Shown here piece by piece: positions 26,215-35,155 of a stretch of 64,000 nt of DNA (positions within the stretch are counted from its first letter, which is position 1; every line of letters begins with the position of its first letter). The notes under the pieces are model-generated. The model saw only the letters and a list, made by a program, of their open reading frames with translations, was not told where the DNA came from and searched no databases. The stretch comes from Portibacter marinus (GTDB lineage: Bacteria > Bacteroidota > Bacteroidia > Chitinophagales > Saprospiraceae). The DNA is taken from assembly GCF_021533195.1 (NCBI RefSeq), contig NZ_JAJNKB010000005.1:1-64000 (forward strand), read 5' to 3'. The position numbers and the translations under genes were made by a program.

Positions 26215-26631
26215 GTGACAGAGCCCATTGACCTGCAATACATAGACCATGTGGCCATTAGAGTCAAAGATCTCGGCGAATCTGCAAAATGGTATTCCAA
26301 AGTACTTGGTCTAAAAAAAGTTCAACCACCAGAATGGGGAGCATTTCCTGTTTTCATGATGTCGAAAGGGTTTGGTGTAGCACTTTTTCCGGCCAATCTG
26401 GATCATGACTCCTTGAATCCTGCATCCAAAAATGTCAAGATAGATCACTTTGCATTCCACGTCAACCGGCATAATTTTGAAAAGGCCATTGAAAAATACA
26501 AGGATTTAGGATTGAGCTACCAAATTCAGGATCATTACTATTTCGACTCCATTTATACCAAAGATCCCGATGGACATACCGTAGAATTAACCACCATAAA
26601 AGTAGATGCGGGCGAATTTTATAAGTTATAG
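26215..26631 (+). CDS. VOC-family (glyoxalase/dioxygenase-like) protein
   Basis: The 138-residue protein (GTG start at 26215; the frame opens further back at a TTG directly after the symporter stop) has two beta-alpha-beta-beta-beta modules of the vicinal oxygen chelate fold. Likely metal ligands are His in IDHVAIRV (about residue 11), His in IDHFAFHV (about 78) and Glu in TVELTTI (about 126), the order seen in glyoxalase and ring-cleaving dioxygenase families. The substrate is unknown. It follows the choline symporter by 42 bases and may share its transcript, but its base composition is that of the ordinary genes. Confidence 0.8.
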   Translation: MTEPIDLQYIDHVAIRVKDLGESAKWYSKVLGLKKVQPPEWGAFPVFMMSKGFGVALFPANLDHDSLNPASKNVKIDHFAFHVNRHNFEKAIEKYKDLGLSYQIQDHYYFDSIYTKDPDGHTVELTTIKVDAGEFYKL

Positions 26632-26717
26632 ATCAATGTGTGTTCATTATTCATTTTATCGATTAAATTCGCAGGGTAGGGAAGTGGTGTCCCTGTATAA
26701 CCTATAAACCCAACTTT

Positions 26718-27629
26718 ATGAGACCCATCAATTATGCGCTGACTTTCTTTCTTTTGCCTCTAATATTGTCAGCCCAGGAGAATGCTAAAGATACTTTCAG
26801 ACTTTTTTACTTAGGTGGTCAATCCAATATGGATGGATTTGGACTTGTCGAGGAAGTGCCGGATTCTATTCATTCAAATCTCGGAGAATCATGGATCTTC
26901 CACGGTCATCCCGCTCCTGATGGGGATGAAAGCGGGGGATTGGGCATCTGGGCCAAACTACTTCCCGGGCAAGGCTGGGAATTTTCAGCGACCGAAAAGG
27001 AAAATAATTTGTCCGGTTTTTTCGGACCAGAACTTTCATTCGCAAAGAAACTCCAGGAATACTATCCTAATGATAAAATAGCCATCATCAAATATTCAAG
27101 AGGTGGAACTTCGATAGACAGTGTCGCTGCCGGAAGATATGGCTCTTGGGAACCTGATTTTAAAGGACAAAATGGGATCAATCAATACGACCACTTTCTG
27201 AAAACGCTGCAAGAGGCGATGAAAGTGAAGGACATTGATGGAAATGGTGTTGAGGATGTTTTGATTCCATCGGGCATACTTTGGATGCAGGGGGAAAGTG
27301 ATGCCTATAGGGAAGAAGTGGCGTTGAGGTATTATGACAATTTAAAACGTCTCATGGATTTGGTGCGTGCTGCATTGAGGGTCGATGATCTGCCGCTTGT
27401 CATTGGAAAGATTACGGATTCAGGCAAAAATGATGCTGGAAAAGTATTTAGATACAGCGAACTGGTACAATATGCGCAGGAAAAATATGCACGAACAGAA
27501 CAAAAGGTGGCGATTGTGCGAAGCACGCAAAACTATGGTTACTATGACGCTTATCACTATGACAGTAGTGGCTACATTGACCTGGGAGAAAAATTTGCGG
27601 AAGCGATTTATAAGTTAAATCGTAAATAA
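26718..27629 (+). CDS. SASA-family carbohydrate esterase, secreted
   Basis: The 303-residue protein has a signal peptide (about 1-19) and the hallmark block YLGGQSNMDGFG, in which Ser36 is the nucleophile of the sialate-O-acetylesterase/CE6-like family. The second block, GILWMQGESDA (about 193-203), carries the conserved Gln-Gly-Glu-Ser-Asp, and the C-terminal DAYHYDSSGYIDLG (about 275-288) holds the catalytic Asp/His. Such enzymes remove acetyl groups from glycans such as acetylxylan. This fits with the GH16 gene 2.5 kb downstream, but no operon links them. Confidence 0.85.
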   Translation: MRPINYALTFFLLPLILSAQENAKDTFRLFYLGGQSNMDGFGLVEEVPDSIHSNLGESWIFHGHPAPDGDESGGLGIWAKLLPGQGWEFSATEKENNLSGFFGPELSFAKKLQEYYPNDKIAIIKYSRGGTSIDSVAAGRYGSWEPDFKGQNGINQYDHFLKTLQEAMKVKDIDGNGVEDVLIPSGILWMQGESDAYREEVALRYYDNLKRLMDLVRAALRVDDLPLVIGKITDSGKNDAGKVFRYSELVQYAQEKYARTEQKVAIVRSTQNYGYYDAYHYDSSGYIDLGEKFAEAIYKLNRK

Positions 27630-27676
27630 AAGTTCGTTTGAGGTGAAACGCTTCGATACGAATATCAACTAAACTC

Positions 27677-28459
27677 ATGATTAAATTTTTTCGAAAGATT
27701 CGACGACGGTTGCTTTCAGCAGGTGAAACTGGACGATACCTAAAATATGCCATTGGAGAAATTGCACTGGTTGCTATTGGCATTCTGTTGGCTTTCCAAT
27801 TAAATGAATGGAATGACCATCGTAAGAAAGTAAAGCTGGAGAAGGAATACTATTGCCGTTTACTAGATGACGTAAAATTAGACCAGGAACAAATTCAAAA
27901 CTTATTGAGATTGGCTGAACAGCGGTTGGTCTCTTCCAATGAATCGGTCCGCTTACTATTAGATGATCGCTCAGCAAAAATTGACATTGGCACACAGGTT
28001 TCTAATGCGACGAAGGCTGTTTATTCTGACTTTGAGCCCAATAATTCAGCGTATGAAGATCTGAAATCAGGAGCCAATCTGAATATCATCAACGATAAAT
28101 CGATCATCAAAGCGCTTAATCACTATTTTAACAGAGTGGAAGAATTGAAGAGCATCATCATGATCAATGGGCAACATGCGGTGGATATTTCGTTTGCTCA
28201 TGATGATTATTTTGAAAATGGTACTGTGCTGGCTTCCTTGGATGAAGGTCGATTGACGGTGGGTTTGGATGAGGAATTAAAGGAGGCTGTTCTTTCCTTA
28301 GACGATAACAGACTATCCAGGGAAATGAGAAACAGACTACTCAATGAATCCTTAGAGTTCGTTGGCGTCAATACCAGACAAATCGAACTGTACAACTTAC
28401 TGCTGCAGGAAATCGAACAGTTAAAAGGTAAATTGGGAGCCAAGTGTGAAGCCGGCTAA
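27677..28459 (+). CDS. DUF6090-family membrane-anchored protein
   Basis: The 260-residue protein has the family start MIKFFRKIRRRLL and a single membrane helix, AIGEIALVAIGILLAFQLNEW (about 31-51). A mostly helical, charged domain follows (about 52-255) that is likely to lie in the periplasm. The family is abundant in Bacteroidota and has no known function. It is followed 16 bases later by a second member, so the two are a tandem operon. The two differ clearly in their C-terminal domains, so this is not a recent duplication. Confidence 0.8.
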   Translation: MIKFFRKIRRRLLSAGETGRYLKYAIGEIALVAIGILLAFQLNEWNDHRKKVKLEKEYYCRLLDDVKLDQEQIQNLLRLAEQRLVSSNESVRLLLDDRSAKIDIGTQVSNATKAVYSDFEPNNSAYEDLKSGANLNIINDKSIIKALNHYFNRVEELKSIIMINGQHAVDISFAHDDYFENGTVLASLDEGRLTVGLDEELKEAVLSLDDNRLSREMRNRLLNESLEFVGVNTRQIELYNLLLQEIEQLKGKLGAKCEAG

Positions 28460-28474
28460 AAAAATCGCAAACCA

Positions 28475-29242
28475 ATGATTAAATTCTTTCGCAAAATTCG
28501 ACAACGATTAATTACAGAAAATAAGGTGAGTAAATACCTGTTATACGCCATTGGCGAAATTGTGCTTGTCGTCATTGGAATCCTGATCGCGTTGCAAATC
28601 AATAATTGGAATGAAACCAAGAAAGAAAAGGCTTCGATCAGGACATCACTCACTTCGTTGAAGGTCAATTTAAATGAAGATATTAAAGATTTGAATAAGC
28701 AAATTGACCATAACCAGAGACTTCTCAAACATATTGATTTCACATTTAAAGTCATTGCATCACCTGAATTTGAGAATAAACCGCTTTCAGTTCTTGCTGA
28801 CAGTATTGGTGATCTGGCTTCAGAAAGAACATTTTTACCTAACAATACCACTTTTAAGTCTATGGAGTCAGGGTCACACTTTCAGTGGATCACTGACCAG
28901 GAATTCAAAGAGTCTATTTACAGATACTATGTTCTTCTAGATAAAATTTCCAGTATAATAGAACAAAATAACATGTTTGTAAAGCTACGGGTTGAGGATT
29001 TTATCTATAATAAAATGGAGCTGGGAACTTACTTTCCTGAGTTGAACCGCCATTCGGAGAATAGGGATTTAAGTTTGGACAACACCAATCTTTTTCGAGA
29101 GGATCCGGCACTGGAAAATGCGCTGATTGGACGAGCGTTTCGTGCTAATGGAGAAATTAATATGTCCCAGGAAGCGATTGTGGAAGCCAATAAACTGATA
29201 AAAATAATTGACAATTATCTTAAAATGAATCAATTGAAATAG
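28475..29242 (+). CDS. DUF6090-family membrane-anchored protein
   Basis: The 255-residue protein opens with MIKFFRKIRQRLI, has its membrane helix at about 24-45 (AIGEIVLVVIGILIALQINNW), and a helical periplasmic domain. It is the intact sister of the broken copy at 17149-17910, with very high DNA similarity over the whole length, including shared stretches of about 30 bases near 28630. The recent duplication contrasts with the more distant neighbour at 27677-28459. The function is unknown. Confidence 0.82.
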   Translation: MIKFFRKIRQRLITENKVSKYLLYAIGEIVLVVIGILIALQINNWNETKKEKASIRTSLTSLKVNLNEDIKDLNKQIDHNQRLLKHIDFTFKVIASPEFENKPLSVLADSIGDLASERTFLPNNTTFKSMESGSHFQWITDQEFKESIYRYYVLLDKISSIIEQNNMFVKLRVEDFIYNKMELGTYFPELNRHSENRDLSLDNTNLFREDPALENALIGRAFRANGEINMSQEAIVEANKLIKIIDNYLKMNQLK

Positions 29243-29367
29243 TAGGGTGAGAGACAGTTAGATAAAAGCAAAAAAAACTTGCAAAATAGATTTATATTGA
29301 CCTTAAATACAAAGAACAGGGCCGCTGAAAACTGAATAGAGTAGGCTACAACCTCAAAAAATTAAAA

Positions 29368-29859
29368 ATGAATAAATTGATTTCCGTCTTGCCGTTGATT
29401 GCGGCAATTTTGATCTTAAGTGGTGTTCAACTATCTGCCCAGACGGCAACTGATACTTTAGAGATTAAAGAAACCGTCCTGAATTACCTCGAAGGACTGG
29501 AAACCAACTCTCCAGAGAGGGTTGAAAAAGCCATGCATCCTGATCTGGCGAAGCGCATCATTGAAAAAAACGAAGACGATGTGGATTATCCTTCAGATAT
29601 GACCGCTGCAAGTTTGATCGGTTTTTCCAAAAAATTTGATTTTACATTGTTTTACAAAGCGGACGTTGACGTGGATGCTCCTATGCAGACCGATATTCAG
29701 ATTTATGATGTGTCTGAAGGAATAGCGACGGTAAAAGCGGAGACCAATAAGTTTGAATTCATCGACTACATCCACCTCGGAAAATTTGATGGAGAGTGGA
29801 AGATCGTAAATATTCTTTGGGCCTGGACGGGAAGTACCAATAAATGGATGAACAAATAA
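29368..29859 (+). CDS. NTF2-like (putative lumazine-binding type) secreted protein
   Basis: The 163-residue protein has a signal peptide (about 1-25) and a compact alpha+beta domain typical of NTF2-like proteins: the first helix (LEIKETVLNYLEGLETNSPERV), a middle beta region (IQIYDVSEGIATVKAET), and the closing strand GKFDGEWKIVNILWAW. Members of this group are secreted, often bind small ligands, and are mostly uncharacterised. It is directly followed by the C-terminal scrap of an esterase gene. Confidence 0.75.
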   Translation: MNKLISVLPLIAAILILSGVQLSAQTATDTLEIKETVLNYLEGLETNSPERVEKAMHPDLAKRIIEKNEDDVDYPSDMTAASLIGFSKKFDFTLFYKADVDVDAPMQTDIQIYDVSEGIATVKAETNKFEFIDYIHLGKFDGEWKIVNILWAWTGSTNKWMNK

Positions 29860-29881
29860 TGTGAAAAAACCATAATAATCC

Positions 29882-30019
29882 ATACTTAATCTGGCAAAAA
29901 GGATGGAGGAAGAATTTGGAGACAAATTGCACATTAAATACAAGACTTTTGAGAATTACGGGCATGTTCCGTTTCCAAGCTTCTACGACGGTTTGAAATT
30001 TGTAATAGAAAAGGATTAA
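29882..30019 (+). pseudogene. 3' remnant of an esterase gene
   Basis: A frame ending at 30019 reads NLAKRMEEEFGDKLH and then YKTFENYGHVPFPSFYDG and LKFVIEKD. It matches the C-terminal end of the broken esterase at 18282-18371, YEDYGHVPYPSFYDGLKF. Nothing of the catalytic domain remains. An ATG at 29903 would permit a 38-residue peptide, but this is most simply the tail of a lost gene. Confidence 0.65.
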
Positions 30020-30112
30020 GGAAAGCATAATTCGGAATAAGCAAGACTATTAATTTCTAATTCAAGATTTATTATGTACTTTCAAAAGCTAAATCTATAA
30101 ATACAATTCATC

Positions 30113-31012
30113 ATGAAAAATCATCTTCTTGCTATCATTTTCGTCGTTCCCTTAATTTTCAGCGGATGCAACAAAGAAAGCATGCTCAGTCAGAACGAAG
30201 CGTTTTCTGAATTTTCCAAAATGGGTAAGCCTGACAAAGGGGGAGGAGATGATCCGCAGCCAACGGGAGCCTGGAATTTGATTTTCGAAGATGAGTTTAA
30301 TAGTGATTTTTCGGCTTGGAATATATGGGAAGGAGGAGCGTTCAATGAGGAAATTCAGCTTTACCGGGGAGAGCAATTAGAGCTTTCTAATGGAACACTG
30401 AAGATCAACATTCAGAGGGAGGCCGTCACCGGACCCACCAATATCTATGACAGTACTCCAAAGGATTTCGAATACGTATCAGGCAGAATAGAAACCAAAG
30501 CCTTATTCGGTCCTTCTGCAGTTTCCGGAGAGCGCGAATATCGCTTTGAAGCACGAATTAAGTTGCCGTCTGGTCATGGAATGTGGCCCGCATTCTGGTC
30601 ATATGGAGATCCCTGGCCCACACAGGGTGAAATAGATATTTTAGAAGCAAGGGGTGGAGAACCCACAGAGTATCAGTCTAATATATTCTATGGTCGACGA
30701 CCTAATCGGAATATTAACAGAAACACGGAAGTACATTACTCGCCGGGAGTAGACCTTACGGCTGACTTTCACGTCTATGAAATGAGATGGCGTTCGAATG
30801 AGATAGATATTCTTTTTGACGGTCAGGTTTTACATACATACGTGGCAAACCGGGACAATAACATTGCCAGTATATTTGGAAAGAAGGAAAAAGTGGTGTT
30901 GAATACGGCAGTTGGAGGACTATTCTTTCAGGATAGGAATTCTGCTAATTACGCTGATAATGCTCAGATGGAAATTGACTGGGTGCGAGTCTACAATAGG
31001 GCAGATGAGTAA
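30113..31012 (+). CDS. GH16-family glycoside hydrolase, lipoprotein
   Basis: The 299-residue protein begins with a lipoprotein signal (FSGCNK, Cys at about 20), a Gly/Asp-rich linker (about 40-50), and then a GH16 domain from about residue 55 (WNLIFEDEFN). The catalytic motif is Glu173-Ile-Asp175-Ile-Leu-Glu178, with Glu173 the expected nucleophile and Glu178 the acid/base. Substrate-binding aromatics are present in GMWPAFWSYGD. GH16 enzymes cut beta-1,3/1,4-glucans, agarose, carrageenan and similar polymers; the sequence does not decide which, though the overall form is laminarinase-like. It acts at the cell envelope. Confidence 0.87.
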   Translation: MKNHLLAIIFVVPLIFSGCNKESMLSQNEAFSEFSKMGKPDKGGGDDPQPTGAWNLIFEDEFNSDFSAWNIWEGGAFNEEIQLYRGEQLELSNGTLKINIQREAVTGPTNIYDSTPKDFEYVSGRIETKALFGPSAVSGEREYRFEARIKLPSGHGMWPAFWSYGDPWPTQGEIDILEARGGEPTEYQSNIFYGRRPNRNINRNTEVHYSPGVDLTADFHVYEMRWRSNEIDILFDGQVLHTYVANRDNNIASIFGKKEKVVLNTAVGGLFFQDRNSANYADNAQMEIDWVRVYNRADE

Positions 31013-31042
31013 TCCTTCTCTTTTTTAGGTCAATGGTATTTC

Positions 31043-31903
31043 ATGAGGAGCGAAAAGCAAATATTTGCACTAATTAAAGCGGTGGCTCAGGCTGATCAAC
31101 GCATCAGGGCTGTCATCCTCAATGGTTCGAGAGCAAACAACAGGATTACCCCAGACCGATTCCAAGATTATGACATCACCTTTGTGGTCAAAGATCTGGA
31201 TTCCTTTAGAGCGGAGCCGGATTGGATCGATGTATTTGGTCAACGCATCATCATGCAAATGCCCAATAGTATGAAGTTGGACGAAGAAGATCGTTCAGAG
31301 GAGCAAAATAGCATGGTCTATCTGATGCTTTTTGAAGATCATAATAGAATCGATCTTACCTTGATACCAGTGGATGACATGGAGGAGTATAGCGACAGTT
31401 TGACAAAGGTTCTATTGGATAAGGATGCATTTTTTGATTCCTCGATAGAAGCGACCGAAAAGGATTATTGGGTTCGAAGGCCAACTGAAAAGGATTTTCT
31501 GGACTGTTGCAATGAATTTTGGTGGGTGAGTACGTATGTAATCAAAGGATTAATGCGAAGAGAAGTTTATTACGCTAAAGACATGTTGGAAGGTCCTGTC
31601 AGAAAAATGTTTTCACGAATGTTGAAGTGGTATGCAGGGGCTAAATATGACTTCGAAATCAATGTCGGAAAAAGCAATCGGTTCTTGAAAAAATACATTG
31701 ATCATGATACCTATCGCAAAGTATTGAAAACATATCCGGATGCAGAGGTCGAAAGTATTTGGTCTAGCATAGAGGTTATGATGGATCTTTTTAATCAATT
31801 GAGTGCAGAAATTGCAGACCGTTTAGGATTCTCTTATCTTGCTGAAGAGGGTAAAAATGTGAAAGATTATTTTGAGCATCAAAAGAAACTTAGTGAGCAA
31901 TAG
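31043..31903 (+). CDS. ANT(6)-like aminoglycoside adenylyltransferase homologue
   Basis: The 286-residue protein shows the nucleotidyltransferase signature of the AadE/AadK group: VILNGSRANNR (about 26-36), then DRFQDYDITFVV (about 40-51) with the metal-binding Asp pair, and a third acidic site in RIDLTLIPVDD. The C-terminal part (WWVSTYVIKGLMRREVYYAKD) is also typical of ANT(6). Chromosomal members of this family are widespread and often do not confer resistance. No mobile element is adjacent. Confidence 0.85.
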   Translation: MRSEKQIFALIKAVAQADQRIRAVILNGSRANNRITPDRFQDYDITFVVKDLDSFRAEPDWIDVFGQRIIMQMPNSMKLDEEDRSEEQNSMVYLMLFEDHNRIDLTLIPVDDMEEYSDSLTKVLLDKDAFFDSSIEATEKDYWVRRPTEKDFLDCCNEFWWVSTYVIKGLMRREVYYAKDMLEGPVRKMFSRMLKWYAGAKYDFEINVGKSNRFLKKYIDHDTYRKVLKTYPDAEVESIWSSIEVMMDLFNQLSAEIADRLGFSYLAEEGKNVKDYFEHQKKLSEQ

Positions 31904-31951
31904 ATAAAGGTTGGGATCATTAGATGAAATTGGAATCAAAACTCAAATAAA

Positions 31952-32245
31952 ATGGATCTTCGGACAGTTGGGATTTTGTCATTCTTTATCATGGCAAGTT
32001 GGGGAGCATTTTCGCAGAACGATAGGGCTCATCATTTCATAGGGATAAATCCCAGTGTTACCGTAGAGCATTATTATGAAGCGGGGGAATGGGATATCAA
32101 TATTTTGCCATTGGTCTATCAAAAAACCCTTTCTAAGAGATGGGATTTAAGACTGAACAGCATTATCAATTATGGCTTAAGAAAAGAAAAGAATCTGATC
32201 AGTCATGTAGGATTGGAATTAGTAATCTTCGGAAAATGGATCTAG
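31952..32245 (+). CDS. short secreted protein, possibly truncated outer-membrane protein
   Basis: The 97-residue product has a signal peptide (about 1-22) and then amphipathic beta-strand-like segments (WDINILPLVYQKTL, WDLRLNSIINYGL, VGLELVIFGKW). These look like the first strands of a beta-barrel of about 170-200 residues. The frame stops at 32245 and overlaps the start of the next gene by 10 bases, so the 3' half may be lost. No family is recognised. Confidence 0.45.
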   Translation: MDLRTVGILSFFIMASWGAFSQNDRAHHFIGINPSVTVEHYYEAGEWDINILPLVYQKTLSKRWDLRLNSIINYGLRKEKNLISHVGLELVIFGKWI

Positions 32246-33168
32246 TTCAATCTCGTAATACTGCAACCGCAGAAAGACCTACTCTCATCACACATTCTTG
32301 TCGAGGATTATTATTTGCGATACTGACTTGTACGCTTTTTTGTGAATGTGTTAGCCATAAAACCATTGGTGAAGGAAGTCAGACTATAAATAACCAAAAG
32401 GTTTACAAGGTCTATACGTATGATCATGAAGGTCCTGATTTTTACAAAGGCGAAATCCAGGCTGAGTATGAAACAGTTTATATTCTTCCTCCTGAAAAAT
32501 ATAAACAAAAGCGACTTGATAAGGGAAGAAGAATTTCACAAATCGGTTATAAAAGAAGCCCTGTTTGGAACAAAAAAGGAGATAAAGTTGCCTACTTTTC
32601 CTTCTCGGTTCGTGACTCTATGAACAATTCCAAAGGGCAGATCATGATCCGGGACATCACAACTGGCCAAACCAGGATCATAGATGATATTAACCCTTGT
32701 GGATGCGGTCTTTCATGGGATGAAACTGGGACTCTTCTGGCTTTTGGAGAAAGGGATTCTACCATTACAATATATGATTTGAATGAAAATAGGAAAATAT
32801 CACAGGCTAAATATCAGGGAAGAGCGGAAGGAATGACCATGTCCCCAGATGGAAGTCATATCATTTTTTTTACAAGAGACGGCACTACTCCCAATGATGC
32901 TGATGGATGGAGACCAAATTTACTTTCCGTAAAAGAAAAGCGCATAACCAAAATTGGTCTGACTACAGATCAATTCGGGGTTTTAAGTGATTTTTACTGG
33001 CACAAAAACGCTCAGAAAGTCATTTTTCCTGGATTTTTCCTGGACGAAAATAAGCAAAGAACTTATGAGTTTTGGGAGTACGATCTCAGGTCACAAGAAA
33101 TGAAACCTTTCAAAGGTGACTTTATGGCCATACAAGATCAATCTTTTCGCTACTGGCAGCGAAAGTAA
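32236..33168 (+). CDS. beta-propeller (TolB/WD40-like) lipoprotein
   Basis: The 310-residue protein starts at ATG 32236, with a somewhat long leader before the hydrophobic signal (LLFAILTCTLFCECVSHK, Cys at about 38-40). The rest contains repeated blades of the TolB/WD40-like kind: SPVWNKKGDKVAYFSFS, GLSWDETGTLLAFGE, GMTMSPDGSHIIFFTRDG, FYWHKNAQKVIFPGF. The role is likely to be protein or glycan binding in the envelope. The start overlaps the stop of the upstream gene, which may be a result of truncation of that gene. Confidence 0.65.
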   Translation: MDLVQSRNTATAERPTLITHSCRGLLFAILTCTLFCECVSHKTIGEGSQTINNQKVYKVYTYDHEGPDFYKGEIQAEYETVYILPPEKYKQKRLDKGRRISQIGYKRSPVWNKKGDKVAYFSFSVRDSMNNSKGQIMIRDITTGQTRIIDDINPCGCGLSWDETGTLLAFGERDSTITIYDLNENRKISQAKYQGRAEGMTMSPDGSHIIFFTRDGTTPNDADGWRPNLLSVKEKRITKIGLTTDQFGVLSDFYWHKNAQKVIFPGFFLDENKQRTYEFWEYDLRSQEMKPFKGDFMAIQDQSFRYWQRK

Positions 33169-33426
33169 ACAGGCATCTTGTTTAGTCCCCACCGATCCTT
33201 GAATCAAGTTATAGATTGTGTTCTCATCTTTGAATATGCGCACAGCAATAAAAGTCAACTACTTTACATTTCTGAAATACAACAAAATTATTACTAAAAA
33301 ATATTGCATTAGACGATAGTATTTTTGCTTTTATTTTGTAGATTCGATATATCTAAATAATAATATGGTCTGTCCTTATTATGACCTTTCATTAGTTGGG
33401 TAATTTTAAACCTTAAAACTAAAATT

Positions 33427-34935
33427 ATGAACCTCATTAAAACCGGCCCCAGGGCTGCGGGGATGTTTTTCCTATCCCTCACTTTTCTCCTTATTTTCCT
33501 CGTTTTTTCCTGTGAAAAAGAAAGTATCGAAACACTGAACTTAGAACATGATGTAATGGTGTCTCAGGATCTTGATCGTAACAGTGGCCAATTGCCAAAA
33601 GTGGACATCTGTCACATCGATGACGAAGGTGGATCACGGATTATTAATGTGAATGGCAACGCATGGCCAGATCACGAATTACACGGAGACGCAATAGATC
33701 AAGATGGTGACGGCTTATTTGACCGTGAAAACGACTGTAGTATTACGGATTGTAACGATGAAGATCCGGTCAATTTATCAGGCAAATATTGTGGATTGGT
33801 CTATGGTTATTTTAATGGTGAATATATCGGTAACCTCGGTTATGTGATCACTGTGGAAGAAGGTGGTTGTGCCATCACTGTAGAAGCGGGCTACTGCTTT
33901 GAAGGCATAGAGTGGACACTTACGGAAGCGAATGGTAATGTATATACCTACATGGAATCTGACCCATGTGCAATCGATGGCTGCATGATTACCCTGGTCA
34001 ATAACGGTAATGATGTTCATGTCAGCTTTGATTGCGGGGAATTGTTCCCACCAGGGTTTGAAATCGAAGGAACTTTTAAAAGGTATGAAGGTGAAACCAA
34101 TTTTCAGGAATATTTGCTTTTAGTCGACCAAGATGGAGACAATTGGTATGACGTTGCTGATAATGCTTTTAGCTCTTGTCAACCGGAGGGGTATACTTCA
34201 TTGGCTGACTTGGGTAATTTTCAAATTGGGGATTGTGACGATATGGATCCCACGGTTAACCCCGGAGCCAATGAAGCATGTGATCTAATTGATAAAAATT
34301 GTGATAATATAGCTAATTACCCGATAGGGCTAGTGAATGGTGTCGAGGGGACAGGAGCAACTTTCGGCCCTAGCAATGCTGCTATAACAGCTCCATGGAC
34401 CAATGTTGAACCTACTACCGCTTGTTTCTTTTTAGAACCTGAAGAAAATCCAATTGTCAACGATTTAAGCGGGAAAATTGCTGTCATTGATCGTGGACTT
34501 TGTTTTTTCGACAAAAAAGTAAAGTTTGCAGAGGAAAAAGGTGCCGTCGCAGCTATTATCTGTAATGAATTTGATGAATTAGAAGTCATGAGAGCTTCAG
34601 GAGTAATTGAAGAACCAACCATACCTTCCATTTTTGTTAGCTCTTCACATTGTCAACTAATACGTAGCAATCCGGACGGCTTATTGAATTTCGAAGTGAT
34701 ATGTGGACTGGAATTACAATCCAATCTAGCGAGAAGTGTTAATCAGCCCGAGTCACTCCACTCATTAGAAGATAATGTGCTCAGTCGTAACTTGAAGAAA
34801 CAAATAACAGGATCCAGCAAATTTGAGCTGCTCTATAACAGGCAAAAGACGAATCAGGAAAAAAAGGTGATCTTTTACAATGGCCGAAATGATACCTCAT
34901 CAAGCCTATCCAATGCCAAAGCATTATTAGAATAA
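33427..34935 (+). CDS. lipoprotein with Ca2+-binding repeats, MopE-like motif and PA domain
   Basis: The 502-residue protein has a lipoprotein signal (VFSCEKES, Cys at about 29). Next come a thrombospondin type 3-like Ca2+-binding element (DQDGDGLFDRENDC, about 91-104) and a Cys-rich beta region (about 110-225). A MopE-type element follows: CDDMDPTVNPGANEACD (about 274-290), then DKNCD. A protease-associated (PA) domain spans about 300-430 (LSGKIAVIDRGLCFFDKK). The PA domain usually sits on peptidases, but no catalytic domain is present here. The last 70 residues are low-complexity and do not look like a type IX sorting tail. A terminator follows the stop. Confidence 0.7.
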   Translation: MNLIKTGPRAAGMFFLSLTFLLIFLVFSCEKESIETLNLEHDVMVSQDLDRNSGQLPKVDICHIDDEGGSRIINVNGNAWPDHELHGDAIDQDGDGLFDRENDCSITDCNDEDPVNLSGKYCGLVYGYFNGEYIGNLGYVITVEEGGCAITVEAGYCFEGIEWTLTEANGNVYTYMESDPCAIDGCMITLVNNGNDVHVSFDCGELFPPGFEIEGTFKRYEGETNFQEYLLLVDQDGDNWYDVADNAFSSCQPEGYTSLADLGNFQIGDCDDMDPTVNPGANEACDLIDKNCDNIANYPIGLVNGVEGTGATFGPSNAAITAPWTNVEPTTACFFLEPEENPIVNDLSGKIAVIDRGLCFFDKKVKFAEEKGAVAAIICNEFDELEVMRASGVIEEPTIPSIFVSSSHCQLIRSNPDGLLNFEVICGLELQSNLARSVNQPESLHSLEDNVLSRNLKKQITGSSKFELLYNRQKTNQEKKVIFYNGRNDTSSSLSNAKALLE

Positions 34936-34964
34936 ACATTTTCCGTTTAGGAAACCAAAGGAAG

Positions 34965-35000
34965 ATCCCGCTATGATTATAATGGCGGGATTTCTTTTTT
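34965..35000 (+). terminator. rho-independent terminator
   Basis: ATCCCGCTAT and AATGGCGGGAT form a stable stem with a short A+T loop, followed by TTCTTTTTT. It lies 30 bases after the stop of the PA-domain lipoprotein gene and separates it from the export locus that begins at 35156. Confidence 0.85.
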
Positions 35001-35155
35001 CAGTCATGAAACCAGGGCGTCTGGTATGATGATCTAAATATGTAGTGCGCTACACTGGTCGACCCCCTACCTTTACTCATCTAAAAATCTGAACCATAGC
35101 GCCACATTCCGATCTTACTTACTAAATTGGCGTATAAACTAACTTCTACTACTAG

